Assembly: GCF_002434505.1 (NCBI RefSeq)
Contig: NZ_DJKE01000006.1
Coordinates: 279,149 to 343,148, forward strand
Reading direction: 5' to 3'
Length of the DNA: 64,000 nucleotides
DNA from: Brevundimonas sp. UBA6550
GTDB lineage: Bacteria; Pseudomonadota; Alphaproteobacteria; Caulobacterales; Caulobacteraceae
A program made the position numbers and the translations under genes. Shown one piece after another: positions 46,670-55,281 of the stretch (positions within the stretch are counted from its first letter, which is position 1; every line of letters begins with the position of its first letter). The notes beneath the pieces are model-generated. The model worked only from the letters and a program-made list of their open reading frames with translations. It was not told where the DNA came from and made no database searches.

Positions 46670-47023
46670 TCAGCCGCGCAACCCCTTGGCGACGGTCAGC
46701 AGGGCGTCGCGTTGGGCGGGGTCCTGAATGCCGCGGAAGGCCGCCAGCAGTTCGGCGACGCCCGGGGCGGCCAGCGCAAGCTCGTCGCCCTCGGCCGTCT
46801 CCAGTTCGCCCAACAGGGCCGCGCCGGTGGATTTCAAAACCGAGGCGATCTGCAGCAGGCGCGCGGCGGACACGCGATTGACGCCCCGCTCGTACTTCTG
46901 AATCTGCTGGAAGGTGACGCCCGCGCCGGCGGCCAACTGGGCCTGGGTGATGCGAAGTTCCTCGCGACGCGCGCGGATGCGTCCGCCAATGGCGATGTCT
47001 ACGGGATCAACTGCGTCGTTCAT
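46670..47023 (-). CDS. XRE-family transcriptional regulator
   Basis: A 117-residue DNA-binding protein with an N-terminal Cro/C1-type helix-turn-helix (ARREELRITQAQLAAGAGVTFQQIQKYERG, about residues 18-48) and a C-terminal helical part for dimerisation. The VTFQQIQKYERG version is common in alphaproteobacteria. It converges on the LuxR-led operon and may or may not regulate it. Confidence 0.85.
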   Translation of the reverse strand: MNDAVDPVDIAIGGRIRARREELRITQAQLAAGAGVTFQQIQKYERGVNRVSAARLLQIASVLKSTGAALLGELETAEGDELALAAPGVAELLAAFRGIQDPAQRDALLTVAKGLRG

Positions 47024-47197
47024 TTCGGCCTACGGTCAGATCTGATGCGGTGCCAAGGCCCCAAAACGCCCTCCGCGTCAAGCCAAAGCTCGCAACCTAA
47101 GGGGTGTTACTTGCGCCGGTGACCAGCAATTCAACCGCAAGGATATGCGGCCCGTCGCCTGCCGCCGCCGACGGCATTCCGTGCTGAGAGAAGGAAG

Positions 47198-47273
47198 TGG
47201 TGCCGCTTAGGTGACTCGAACACCTGACCCCATCATTACGAATGATGTGCTCTACCGGCTGAGCTAAAGCGGC
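47198..47273 (-). tRNA. tRNA-Thr (anticodon CGT)
   Basis: The - strand folds as a full cloverleaf: acceptor stem GCCGCTT with AAGCGGC, D-arm GCTC and GAGC, anticodon stem CATCA and TGATG around TTCGTAA, T-arm AGGTG and CACCT around TTCGAGT, discriminator A and encoded CCA. Anticodon CGT reads the Thr codon ACG. Confidence 0.95.
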
Positions 47274-47314
47274 TCCGGCTGCGAGGGGCTGAGGCCCTGC
47301 GCGAGAGGGGGTCT

Positions 47315-48025
47315 TTATACGGACGCGCCGCGCTTGCCAAGCGTCGGATTGAAGATCGCGAGCAATGCGGCTTCGTTCGGGCTTGGGGCGACGAGGGGGG
47401 GCAGGCCCAGGGCGGCGAGGGGCGCGGCGGCGGCGGGGGAGATGCAGGCGATCATAGCGCCGTGCAGCGCGGCGGCGTGCCGGTCGGCCAGCAGTCTGGC
47501 GGCGCGGGGTGAGTGGATCAGGACGGCGTCGAAGGCGGCCGGGGCGGGCTGAGCGGTGGGGTTGGTGCGGTAGATCGGCAGGGGGTGGGCCATGATGCGC
47601 CGGGCGCCGGCCTGGGTCAGGGCGGCGGTCATGTCGCCGGCCGGGGTTTCGGCCTGAGGGATCAGGATGGCGGCGTCGGACAGGCTTTCTGCGATCAAGC
47701 GGGCCAGGGCGGTCAGGTCGCCCTGGGCGGATCGAACGTCGGGAAAGCCGGCGGCCGACGCGGCCTGGGCGGTGGCGTCGCCGACGGCGAAGACGGCGTG
47801 GTCGCGGCGCGGCGTCAGGGGGGCGTAGGCGGCGACGCCGTTGGGGCTGGTGAAGGCCAGGGCGTCGAAGATCGCCAGGTCGGGCAGGGCGGGCGTCAGC
47901 GGCTCGACCGCCAGCAAGGGGGCGATGATGGGCTCCAGCCCCATGTCCCGCAGCCGCGCGGCGGTGCGCGCGGCGCCAGGTTCGGCGCGTGTGATCCAGA
48001 CGCGGAGCGGGGCCGCGCCGGTCAT
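47315..48025 (-). CDS. hemD: Uroporphyrinogen-III synthase
   Basis: Closes hydroxymethylbilane to uroporphyrinogen III in haem synthesis. The 236 residues have the loose HemD pattern: an N-terminal RVWITRAEPGAARTAARL, the middle DALAFTSPNGVAAYAP and AVGDATAQAASAAGF. Its ATG overlaps the hemC stop by 4 bp, so both are in one operon. HemD sequences diverge strongly; context supports the call. Confidence 0.88.
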   Translation of the reverse strand: MTGAAPLRVWITRAEPGAARTAARLRDMGLEPIIAPLLAVEPLTPALPDLAIFDALAFTSPNGVAAYAPLTPRRDHAVFAVGDATAQAASAAGFPDVRSAQGDLTALARLIAESLSDAAILIPQAETPAGDMTAALTQAGARRIMAHPLPIYRTNPTAQPAPAAFDAVLIHSPRAARLLADRHAAALHGAMIACISPAAAAPLAALGLPPLVAPSPNEAALLAIFNPTLGKRGASV

Positions 48026-48987
48026 CCGTCCAGCGTCGCGGGGTCGACTTCCTGATCGCCGGCGAAGTCCTTGACCTCAGCCCCCAGCCGCTGGCCCAGG
48101 GCGCGGGCGGCGGCCGTGTCGGGCTGGGGCAGTTCGCCGACACGGCGCCAGCGGGCCGAGCCGTCGGGGCTGAGCATTTCGGTGGTCAGATGCAGGATGT
48201 CGTTATCGATGCGGGCATAGGCTCCCACGGCGGTGCGGCAGGACCCTTCCAGCGCCGTCATGGCCCCGCGCTCGGCGGCGACGCACAGGGCGGTCTCGGC
48301 GTGGTTCAGGGCCGCGACCCAAGGCGCGTTTCGCCCGGCGTCGATGTCGGCGGCGCGGGTCTGGAGCGCCAGCGCCCCCTGGCCCGGCGCGGGCAGGAAG
48401 GCGTCCAGCGACAGCTTTTCGCGAATATGGTCGGTGACGCCCAGCCGCGTCATGCCCGAGACGGCCAGCAAGATGGCGTCGAACTCTCCGTCGGCGGCGC
48501 GACGCAGCCGGGTGTCGATATTGCCGCGCAGCATCTCGACCTTCAGATCGGGGCGCAGAGCGAGGGCCTGGGCCTGGCGACGCAGGCTGGCGGTGCCCAG
48601 GCGCGCGCCGAACGGCAGGGCGTCGAAACTGTCGAAGTCACGGCTGACGAAGGCGTCGCGGGCGTCCTCACGCTCGGGGATGGCGGCGATGCACAGGCCC
48701 TCGGGCTGTTCGGCGGGCACATCCTTCATCGAATGGATGGCGACGTCGATCCGGCCGGCCAGCAGGGCCTCCTCGATCTCCTTGGTGAACAGGGCCTTGC
48801 CGCCGATCTCCAGCAGGCGGCGGTCCTGAACCCGGTCGCCGGTGGTGACGATCTCGACCAGGGGCACGGCGGTCTCGATCGCGGCCTCGGGCACGCCCAG
48901 GGCGCGGCCGATGGCGCGCTGCATCATGCCGGATTGGGCGAGCGCCAGCTTGGAGCGCCGGGTGCCGATGCGGAGAGGAAAGGTCAT
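48022..48987 (-). CDS. hemC: Porphobilinogen deaminase (hydroxymethylbilane synthase)
   Basis: Links four porphobilinogen units into hydroxymethylbilane. The 321 residues open with LRIGTRRSKLALAQS, hold HSMKDVPAEQPEGL and the dipyrromethane-cofactor Cys250 in ALEGSCRTAVG. It overlaps hemD and is divergent from tsaD with about 47 bp between the starts. Confidence 0.95.
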   Translation of the reverse strand: MTFPLRIGTRRSKLALAQSGMMQRAIGRALGVPEAAIETAVPLVEIVTTGDRVQDRRLLEIGGKALFTKEIEEALLAGRIDVAIHSMKDVPAEQPEGLCIAAIPEREDARDAFVSRDFDSFDALPFGARLGTASLRRQAQALALRPDLKVEMLRGNIDTRLRRAADGEFDAILLAVSGMTRLGVTDHIREKLSLDAFLPAPGQGALALQTRAADIDAGRNAPWVAALNHAETALCVAAERGAMTALEGSCRTAVGAYARIDNDILHLTTEMLSPDGSARWRRVGELPQPDTAAARALGQRLGAEVKDFAGDQEVDPATLDG

Positions 48988-49034
48988 GAGCGTTGCGTAC
49001 CGGGCGCCGGGTCGCTACCTCGACCCGGATGGAG

Positions 49035-50177
49035 ATGTCCGCCGACTATAGCAGCCGCCCGTCAGCGGCAACTGGACGGGATGTCCCCCCTCGTCCCGGT
49101 GAAGCCCTGACGGTGCTGGGCCTGGAGACCAGCTGCGACGAGACGGCCGCCTCGGTGGTGCGCCTGACCGCCGGCCGGGCCAAGGTGCTGTCCTCGGTGG
49201 TTCATAGCCAGATCGACGATCATGCCGCCTATGGCGGGGTGGTGCCCGAGATCGCGGCGCGCAGCCATGTCGAGATGATCGCGGAGGTGACCCGCCGCGC
49301 GATGGCCGAGGCGGGCATGGGCTATGACGGGTTGGACGGGATCGCCGCGACGGCCGGCCCGGGTCTGGTCGGCGGGGTGATGGTGGGCCTCAGCTTCGGC
49401 AAGGCGGCGGCCCTGGCGCGTGGCCTGCCGCTGGTGGCGGTCAATCATCTGGAGGGCCATGCGGTCTCGGCGCGGCTGGGGGCGGAGGTCGCCTATCCCT
49501 TTCTGCTGCTGCTGGTGTCGGGCGGCCATTGTCAGCTGTTGGAGGTGCGCGGCGTCGGCGATATGAGCCGGATCGGCGCCACCATCGACGACGCGGCCGG
49601 CGAGGCTTTCGACAAGATCGCCAAGGCCCTGGGCCTGGGCTATCCGGGCGGGCCGGCGCTGGAGCGGCTGGCCGTGCAGGGCGACGGGTCCAGGATCGAC
49701 CTGCCGCGCGCCCTCTTGGGCCGCAAGGATTGCGACTTCTCCTTCTCGGGTCTGAAGACGGCGGCTTTCCGCATCGCCCAGACCTGCGAGACGGAGCAGG
49801 ACAAGGCGGACCTGGCCGATGCGGTTCAGAACGCCATCGCGCGTCAGCTGTCGGATCGGTCGGAGCGGGCGCTGGCGGCCTATGCGGAGACGCATGACCA
49901 TCGGTTGTTCGTGGTGGCGGGGGGCGTGGCGGCCAACAAGACCATCCGCGCGACCTTGCAGGCGACGGCGGCGAAACACGGTTTCGACTTCCTGGCGCCG
50001 CCGATGGCCTATTGCACCGACAATGCGGCGATGATCGCCCTGGCGGGGGCGGAACGGCTGGCGCTGGGGCTGACCAGCGACATCGACGTGGTCGCCCGGC
50101 CGCGATGGCCGCTGGACGAAGCGCGCGCCCTGTCCGATCCTTCGCACAGGCCGGGGCGCAAGGGCGCGAAAGCATGA
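49035..50177 (+). CDS. tsaD: tRNA threonylcarbamoyladenosine synthase subunit TsaD
   Basis: Transfers the threonylcarbamoyl group to A37 of tRNAs reading ANN codons. The fold motifs [16 protein letters not shown], the metal-binding [19 protein letters not shown] and the C-terminal [12 protein letters not shown] are intact. The start is uncertain: ATG at 49035 gives 380 residues with about 26 extra N-terminal residues; an in-frame GTG at 49113 gives 354, closer to the usual length. Its stop is near the start of gpsA. Confidence 0.94.
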   Translation: MSADYSSRPSAATGRDVPPRPGEALTVLGLETSCDETAASVVRLTAGRAKVLSSVVHSQIDDHAAYGGVVPEIAARSHVEMIAEVTRRAMAEAGMGYDGLDGIAATAGPGLVGGVMVGLSFGKAAALARGLPLVAVNHLEGHAVSARLGAEVAYPFLLLLVSGGHCQLLEVRGVGDMSRIGATIDDAAGEAFDKIAKALGLGYPGGPALERLAVQGDGSRIDLPRALLGRKDCDFSFSGLKTAAFRIAQTCETEQDKADLADAVQNAIARQLSDRSERALAAYAETHDHRLFVVAGGVAANKTIRATLQATAAKHGFDFLAPPMAYCTDNAAMIALAGAERLALGLTSDIDVVARPRWPLDEARALSDPSHRPGRKGAKA

Positions 50178-50203
50178 CGAACGAAACCGCCTCGGGAGGG
50201 CGT

Positions 50204-51202
50204 ATGGAATTCCGCACGGCAGGGGTCATCGGCGCGGGCGCCTGGGGCACGGCCCTGGCCCAGGTCTGCGTCCGGGCGGGTCTGGACACGACCTTGCAGG
50301 CGCGCGAGCAGCAGTTGGTCGAGACGATGCGGGCGACGCGGGCCAACGACCTCTATTTGCCCGGCGTGCCGCTGGCGGACGACCTTCAGTTCACGTCCGA
50401 CCTGGCGGACCTGGGCGGGTGCGACCTGATCCTGGCGGTGCCGCCGGCCCAGCATATGCGCGCCACCCTGACCGCCTTCGCCTCCCATTACCGGGCGGGC
50501 GTGCCGGTGGTGCTTTGCTCCAAGGGGGTGGAGCGCGGCACGATGAAGCTGATGACCGAGGTGCTGGCCGAGACCCTGCCGGGCGCCCCGGCCGCCGTCC
50601 TGTCCGGCCCCAGTTTCGCGGGCGAGGTGTCGCGCGGCCTGCCGACCGCCGTCACCCTGGCCTGCGCCGATGCGGCGTTGGGCCAGGCGCTGCTGAACAC
50701 TCTGTCGGCGCCGGGCTTCCGGCCCTATCTGGCCACCGATCTGGTGGGCGCGGAGGCGGGTGGCGCACTGAAGAACGTGCTGGCCATCGCCTGCGGCATC
50801 TCCGAGGGACGGCAACTGGGCCGCAGCGCCCACGCCGCCCTGATCACGCGCGGCTTTGCGGAAATGACCCGTCTCGCCGTCGCCATGGGCGGCCAGGCCG
50901 AGACGGTGGCGGGCCTGTGCGGTCTGGGCGATCTGGTTCTGACCTGCTCCAGCCCCCAGTCGCGCAACATGAGCCTGGGTCTGGCCCTGGGGCAGGGCCA
51001 GACGGTCGAACAGGCCCTGGCCGGCAAACGATCGGTGGCGGAAGGCTATGAGAGCGCGCCGGCCGTGCGCGAACTGGCGGCGCGTCTGGGCGTGGAAATC
51101 CCGATCTCCGAAGGCGTCGCCGCCCTATTGGCCGGCGAGATCGACGTGGACGGCCTGATCGACGGCCTGTTGTCGCGTCCGCTGAAGGCCGAGCGTGTCT
51201 GA
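50204..51202 (+). CDS. gpsA: Glycerol-3-phosphate dehydrogenase [NAD(P)+]
   Basis: Makes sn-glycerol-3-phosphate from dihydroxyacetone phosphate for phospholipid synthesis. The NAD-binding [14 protein letters not shown], the substrate regions [21 protein letters not shown] and [13 protein letters not shown], and the [13 protein letters not shown] motif are present. ATG at 50204 follows GGGAGG closely and gives 332 residues; an in-frame ATG at 50174, overlapping the tsaD stop, would add ten. The end overlaps the Rieske gene by 8 bp. Confidence 0.95.
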   Translation: MEFRTAGVIGAGAWGTALAQVCVRAGLDTTLQAREQQLVETMRATRANDLYLPGVPLADDLQFTSDLADLGGCDLILAVPPAQHMRATLTAFASHYRAGVPVVLCSKGVERGTMKLMTEVLAETLPGAPAAVLSGPSFAGEVSRGLPTAVTLACADAALGQALLNTLSAPGFRPYLATDLVGAEAGGALKNVLAIACGISEGRQLGRSAHAALITRGFAEMTRLAVAMGGQAETVAGLCGLGDLVLTCSSPQSRNMSLGLALGQGQTVEQALAGKRSVAEGYESAPAVRELAARLGVEIPISEGVAALLAGEIDVDGLIDGLLSRPLKAERV

Positions 51203-51572
51203 GGCGGTGGCGACCGAGCGTAAGCGGGTCTGGAAGACGCCGGCCGGCGTGGCCCTGTGCGCCGAGGGCGACATCGCCGACCCCGGCTCGCGCGGCTTCG
51301 TGCTGCAGATCGGCGAGGCCTTCTTCCACGGCTTCGTGGTCAGGAAGGATGGGCAGGTGGCCGGCTGGGTCGACCGCTGCCCCCATGCCGGCTTTCCCAT
51401 CGCCATGGAGATCGACCGCTATCTGACGCCCGACGGATCGCTGATCCTGTGCGGCTGGCACGGGGCGGTGTTCGAGCCGCTGACCGGCGAATGCAGGGGC
51501 GGCCCCTGCGCGGGCGGGCGGCTGACCCCCTGGCCGGTGGCGGCGTCGGGCGGGATCGTCCGCACCGCCTGA
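51195..51572 (+). CDS. Rieske [2Fe-2S] domain protein
   Basis: A 125-residue stand-alone Rieske protein. The cluster ligands are Cys62 and His64 in RCPHAG and Cys86 and His89 in [11 protein letters not shown]. No partner oxygenase domain is fused or nearby, so its electron partner is unknown. The start is GTG, inside the end of gpsA. Confidence 0.88.
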   Translation: MSEAVATERKRVWKTPAGVALCAEGDIADPGSRGFVLQIGEAFFHGFVVRKDGQVAGWVDRCPHAGFPIAMEIDRYLTPDGSLILCGWHGAVFEPLTGECRGGPCAGGRLTPWPVAASGGIVRTA

Positions 51573-51584
51573 CCGCCCGTCGTT

Positions 51585-52334
51585 TCAGCGCGCCAGCCGA
51601 TCCTTGGCCTTATGCGCGCCGAACACCACGTCCGGGTCCGGCTTATTGACCGGCAGGTCGGTGTGGTTCAGCACCGACAGGATGAAGCGGCCGATGTTCA
51701 GCCGCGCCGTCTTCTTGTCGTCGGTGGCCACCACGGTCCAGGGCGCATAGTCGCGGTCGGTCTCGTCCAGCATACGGTCGCGCGCGTCGGAATAGGCGTC
51801 GAACCGCGCCTCGGCCTCGGCGTCCAGCGACGACAGCTTGAACTTCTTCAGCGGGTCGGTGCGCCGCGCCTTCAGTCGCGCCGCCTGTTCCTTGCGCGAG
51901 ATGTCCAGCCAGATCTTGATCAGGATGATGCCGTCGTCGGTCAGCATCCGCTCGAACCGCGGGGCGTCGGTCATGAACTGGGCGTATTGTTCTGGCGTGC
52001 AGTATCCCATCACCGGCTCGACCCCGGCGCGATTGTACCAGGAGCGGTTGAAGACGACCGTCTCGCCCGCCGCCGGCAGATGCGGCACATAGCGCTGGAA
52101 ATACCATTGGCTGGTTTCGCGGTCGCTGGGCTTGGGCAGGGCCACGACGCGGGTCTGGCGGGGTGACATATATTCTGTCAGCCGCTTGATGGCGCCGTCC
52201 TTGCCGGCGGTGTCGCGCCCCTCCAGCACGATGACCACGCGCGAGCCGTGTTCTATGCTCCAGGCCTGGGCCTGGACGATGGCCAGCTGGATCTGCTCCA
52301 GCTCGGATTCATAGGCGTCGGATTTCTTTCCCAT
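51585..52334 (-). CDS. ppk2: Polyphosphate kinase 2
   Basis: Transfers phosphate between polyphosphate and nucleotides, mostly making GTP or ATP. The 249-residue protein has the Walker A EGRDTAGKDGAIKRL, the lid region PKPSDRETSQWYFQRYV and Walker B-like FNRSWYNRAGVEPVMG. One PPK2 domain only (class I-type length). It converges on the Rieske gene and is divergent from the extensin-like gene. Confidence 0.93.
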   Translation of the reverse strand: MGKKSDAYESELEQIQLAIVQAQAWSIEHGSRVVIVLEGRDTAGKDGAIKRLTEYMSPRQTRVVALPKPSDRETSQWYFQRYVPHLPAAGETVVFNRSWYNRAGVEPVMGYCTPEQYAQFMTDAPRFERMLTDDGIILIKIWLDISRKEQAARLKARRTDPLKKFKLSSLDAEAEARFDAYSDARDRMLDETDRDYAPWTVVATDDKKTARLNIGRFILSVLNHTDLPVNKPDPDVVFGAHKAKDRLAR

Positions 52335-52465
52335 GACGAAAGAGTGGGCCAGGTTCGGCCGGGCGGCAAGCGAAAGCCGCCGTGTCGCTTCAAGCGGAGC
52401 CGAGCGGGGCGCAGGGCGTTAGGGGCTGGGGCCTGGCGTGGAATGCGGGCCGGGGCGGGGGACCG

Positions 52466-53227
52466 ATGAAGCGCGATCTGGCGGAGATGTGGAACCTGGT
52501 CTGGGAGATCGGCCTGCTGATCTGCGCCGGTTTCGCCCTGCTGAACCTGTTCGCCCCGCCGCAGGATCTGCCCTGGAAGCCGCTGGATCTGGACCGGCCG
52601 GTGGGCGGGGCGACGGCGGCCAAGGTCGCCGCCTTCGATGTGGACGCCTCTGCACCCGCCGAGACGCTGGAGCGGGCGACCGACGCCTGCATGAAGGCCC
52701 TGCGGGACGCGGGCGTCGAGGTCGAGCGCGCGGCCGATCGCGACGACGGCGGCTTCTGCGTGGTGCGCGGCGCCGTCAGGATCGCGGGCGGGGCCGTGAC
52801 GCCGCTGGCGCCGGCCAATGTGGTCATGCAGTGCCCGCTGGCCGTCCGCTACGTCATCTGGGATCGGCAGGTCCTGCGCCCCGTCGCGCGCGAGGAACTG
52901 GGGTCGGAGCCGGCGCGGGTCGAGAACTACGGGACCTATTCGTGTCGCCGCATCTACGGCTCTCAGGACGAGGGCGAGCGGCCCAGCGAACACGCCCGCG
53001 CCAATGCCCTGGACGTCGCCGCCGTCACCCTGAAGGACGGCCGCACGGTCAGCGTCCTGAACGACTGGGGCGGTTCCGGCCCGGCGGGCCAGCCCGGCTC
53101 GCGCTTTCTGCATCGGGTGCGCGACGGGGCGTGCCGCCTGTTCTCCACCGTGCTGTCGCCCGACTACAACGCCGCCCACGCCAATCATCTTCATATCGAC
53201 GGGGCCTCGAGAGGCATCTGTCGTTAA
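52466..53227 (+). CDS. Extensin-like C-terminal domain protein
   Basis: A 253-residue protein with an N-terminal membrane helix (WNLVWEIGLLICAGFALLNLF, about 9-29) and a periplasmic extensin-like domain: the conserved stretches NYGTYSCRRIYG, SEHARANALDVAAV and YNAAHANHLHIDGA resemble peptidase-type HxH sites. It probably acts in the cell envelope. GGGGGACCG precedes the ATG. Confidence 0.85.
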   Translation: MKRDLAEMWNLVWEIGLLICAGFALLNLFAPPQDLPWKPLDLDRPVGGATAAKVAAFDVDASAPAETLERATDACMKALRDAGVEVERAADRDDGGFCVVRGAVRIAGGAVTPLAPANVVMQCPLAVRYVIWDRQVLRPVAREELGSEPARVENYGTYSCRRIYGSQDEGERPSEHARANALDVAAVTLKDGRTVSVLNDWGGSGPAGQPGSRFLHRVRDGACRLFSTVLSPDYNAAHANHLHIDGASRGICR

Positions 53228-53424
53228 GGTTGAATGCGGCGATTGCGAGTCGCTTTCGCTGTTGACCGTCTGGAAAAGCCGGGTGACAACATCGGCACAG
53301 TCCGGATTTCGCGTAGGGTCCACACCTGCGTTTCGCTCCTTCGCCTGAACGAGCTGTCCAGATGGATTGTCGGGTCACCTCGAGAGGGATCCGCCTGGAA
53401 AAGCGCGTTTACGGAGACGCAGAC

Positions 53425-53628
53425 ATGGCGACCGGCACGGTCAAGTGGTTCAACCCCACCAAGGGCTACGGCTTTATCCAGCCCGACAGCGGCGGCTCGG
53501 ACGTGTTCGTTCACGTCACCGCCGTTCAGAAGGCTGGCCTTCAGGGCCTCGATGAAAACGCCAAGGTCGAGTACGAGCTGGAAAACCAGCGCGGCAAGAC
53601 GTCGGCGATCGACCTCAAGATCCTCTAG
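53425..53628 (+). CDS. cspA: Cold-shock protein (CspA family)
   Basis: A 67-residue single-stranded nucleic-acid-binding protein with the RNP motifs KGYGFIQP and VFVHVTA. ACGGAG lies before the ATG at 53425; a longer frame upstream is rejected. The 197-bp gap before it may hold a long 5' leader, common for cold-shock mRNAs. A strong terminator follows. Alphaproteobacteria carry several paralogues, so the exact name is uncertain. Confidence 0.93.
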   Translation: MATGTVKWFNPTKGYGFIQPDSGGSDVFVHVTAVQKAGLQGLDENAKVEYELENQRGKTSAIDLKIL

Positions 53629-53655
53629 GTCGGACAGACTTCGAGATTTGGAAGA

Positions 53656-53692
53656 CAGGCGCGGCGGCTTCGGCTTCCGCGCCTGTTTTTTT
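53656..53692 (+). terminator. Rho-independent terminator of the cold-shock gene
   Basis: Arms CAGGCGCGG and CCGCGCCTG with a 12-base loop are followed by seven T. It lies 27 bp after the stop of the cold-shock gene. Confidence 0.92.
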
Positions 53693-53707
53693 CTTGGGGC
53701 TTTCGTT

Positions 53708-54224
53708 TCAGCCCGGTTGGGCGTCGGCGGAGGTCGGCTTGGCGCGTTGCGAGCGTTGGGCCAGGACGACCGCGCCCAGCACCAGGGCGCCGCCCAGGGC
53801 CTGGATCGGCGTCAGGGTCTCGCCGAACACCCACCAGCCCAACAGGCCCGCGACCACCGGCTGCACCAGGATGGTGACGGCCGTGACCGAGGCGGGCAGG
53901 CGGCCCAACGCCCAGGCCACCCCGCCCTGACCGAAAACGTGCATCACGCCCATGGCGAGGCAGGCACCCCAGCCAGCCGCGCTGGCGGGCACGATGTCCT
54001 CGCCCAGCGCCAGGGACACGATCAGCAGCAGGGGGGCGCCCAGCAGGGTGGCCCAGAAGGTCACGCGCATGGCCCCCGCCGTCGCCCGCGCAGCCTTCAC
54101 CGCCAGTGGCCGGTCGGGTTTCAGGGCTGGCCAGACGCGCCTCGATCCGGGCTTCGGTCTCGAGGGTCTCGTGTGCGGCGGCTGTGGCTTCCCGAAGGGC
54201 GAGAAGGATGGGGGAAGCACTCAT
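53708..54224 (-). pseudogene. Fused remnant: heme oxygenase start plus DMT/EamA transporter end
   Basis: From ATG 54224 about 33 codons resemble the N-terminus of a biliverdin-producing heme oxygenase (MSASPILLALREATAAAHET). Near 54110-54135 the similarity stops, and a shifted frame, open from GTG 54220, continues as the C-terminal half of an EamA/DMT transporter (ATAGAMRVTFWATLLGAPLLL to ALGGALVLGAVVLAQ). The first half of the transporter is missing. A deletion between two genes best explains this. Confidence 0.65.
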
Positions 54225-54368
54225 GGGTTCAGATTAACACACTGTGTTGGCTTGTCGATTTCCTCCGGGCGAGAGGCGCGCTACAAGGCTCGGCGTTGCA
54301 CGGAACGGCTCAGATCGCCTGACGTTCAGCAGCCTCTCTCGCTTTTTTCGCCTGGATCGGTCGCCCCC

Positions 54369-55145
54369 ATGAAACTGCGCGTGCGCGCCGAGCTCGTCTA
54401 TCGTTTCGATCCGCCGACGGACGCCATCTACAAGATTCAGGTCGCGCATTGGCCCGGTCAGGACATCCTGGAGGAAAGCCTGACCTTCGACCCGCCGGTC
54501 GAGTTCAACGAGGACGAGGATGTCGATTTCGGCGCCCGCACCCTGCGTTGTCACGTCTCGGGCGAGGTGACCCTGACCTATGAGGCCCTGGTGGACAACG
54601 GCGTGCTGAAGGGCCTGCCGCCCGAGGTGTCGCAACACGACTGGGGCGAGCTGCCGGCCGAGGTGCTGCCCTATCTTCAGCCCAGCCGCTACTGCCCCTC
54701 GGATCAGTTCGGCCGCTTCGTGGCGCGCGAGTTCGGCGAGACCGCCGGCGGGGCGCGGGTGCTGGCGATCCTGAACTGGATTTCCGAACACGTGGATTAC
54801 GAGCATGGCGTGTCGGATACGGAGACCACGGCGGCCCGAACCTTCATCGACCGGGCCGGGGTGTGCCGCGACTTCACCCACCTGGGCATGACCCTGTGCC
54901 GCGCCTCGGGCATTCCGGCCCGCGCCGTCAGCGCCTTCGCCCACCAGCTGACCCCGCCCGACTTCCACGCCATCTTCGAGGTCTGGCTGGACAATGGCTG
55001 GTGGCTGGTCGACGCCACGGGCCTGGCGCCGGTCGAGGGGCTGGTGCGGATCGCCTGCGGTCGCGACGCCGCCGACATCGCCTTCCTGACCACCCAGGAA
55101 CGCTGCCAGATGGTGCGTCAGTCGGTGACGGTGGCGGCGGCCTGA
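54369..55145 (+). CDS. Transglutaminase-like cysteine protease-fold protein
   Basis: A 258-residue cytoplasmic protein with a transglutaminase-like core: Cys166 in AGVCRDFTHLGMTLCR, His200 in DFHAIFEVWL and Asp215 in LVDATGLAP form the catalytic triad. The N-terminal part is a beta domain typical for this group. Likely a peptidase. The start at 54369 fits the family; a frame upstream runs through the pseudogene on the other strand. Confidence 0.88.
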   Translation: MKLRVRAELVYRFDPPTDAIYKIQVAHWPGQDILEESLTFDPPVEFNEDEDVDFGARTLRCHVSGEVTLTYEALVDNGVLKGLPPEVSQHDWGELPAEVLPYLQPSRYCPSDQFGRFVAREFGETAGGARVLAILNWISEHVDYEHGVSDTETTAARTFIDRAGVCRDFTHLGMTLCRASGIPARAVSAFAHQLTPPDFHAIFEVWLDNGWWLVDATGLAPVEGLVRIACGRDAADIAFLTTQERCQMVRQSVTVAAA

Positions 55146-55157
55146 GCGTCTTATCCC

Positions 55158-55280
55158 CGCTCATCCCCGCGAAAGCGGGGACCCAGGGTTTTGGACGCAA
55201 GTTTCGCTTTTAGTCCTCATCGCTCGATCCGGCGTTGGTTATGCGAAAGGACTGGATCCCCGCTTTCGCGGGGATGAGCG
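55158..55280. repeat. Palindromic repeat pair, related to the GIY-YIG unit ends
   Basis: Two 29-bp arms in inverted orientation (55158-55186 and 55252-55280, one mismatch) each hold the hairpin CCCCGC-GAAA-GCGGGG and a TCATC outer end with ACCCAG or ATCCAG inside. The 65-bp core has no gene. It closely resembles the terminal repeats of the 387-bp unit at 33727-34113. Confidence 0.8.
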
Positions 55281-55281
55281 G

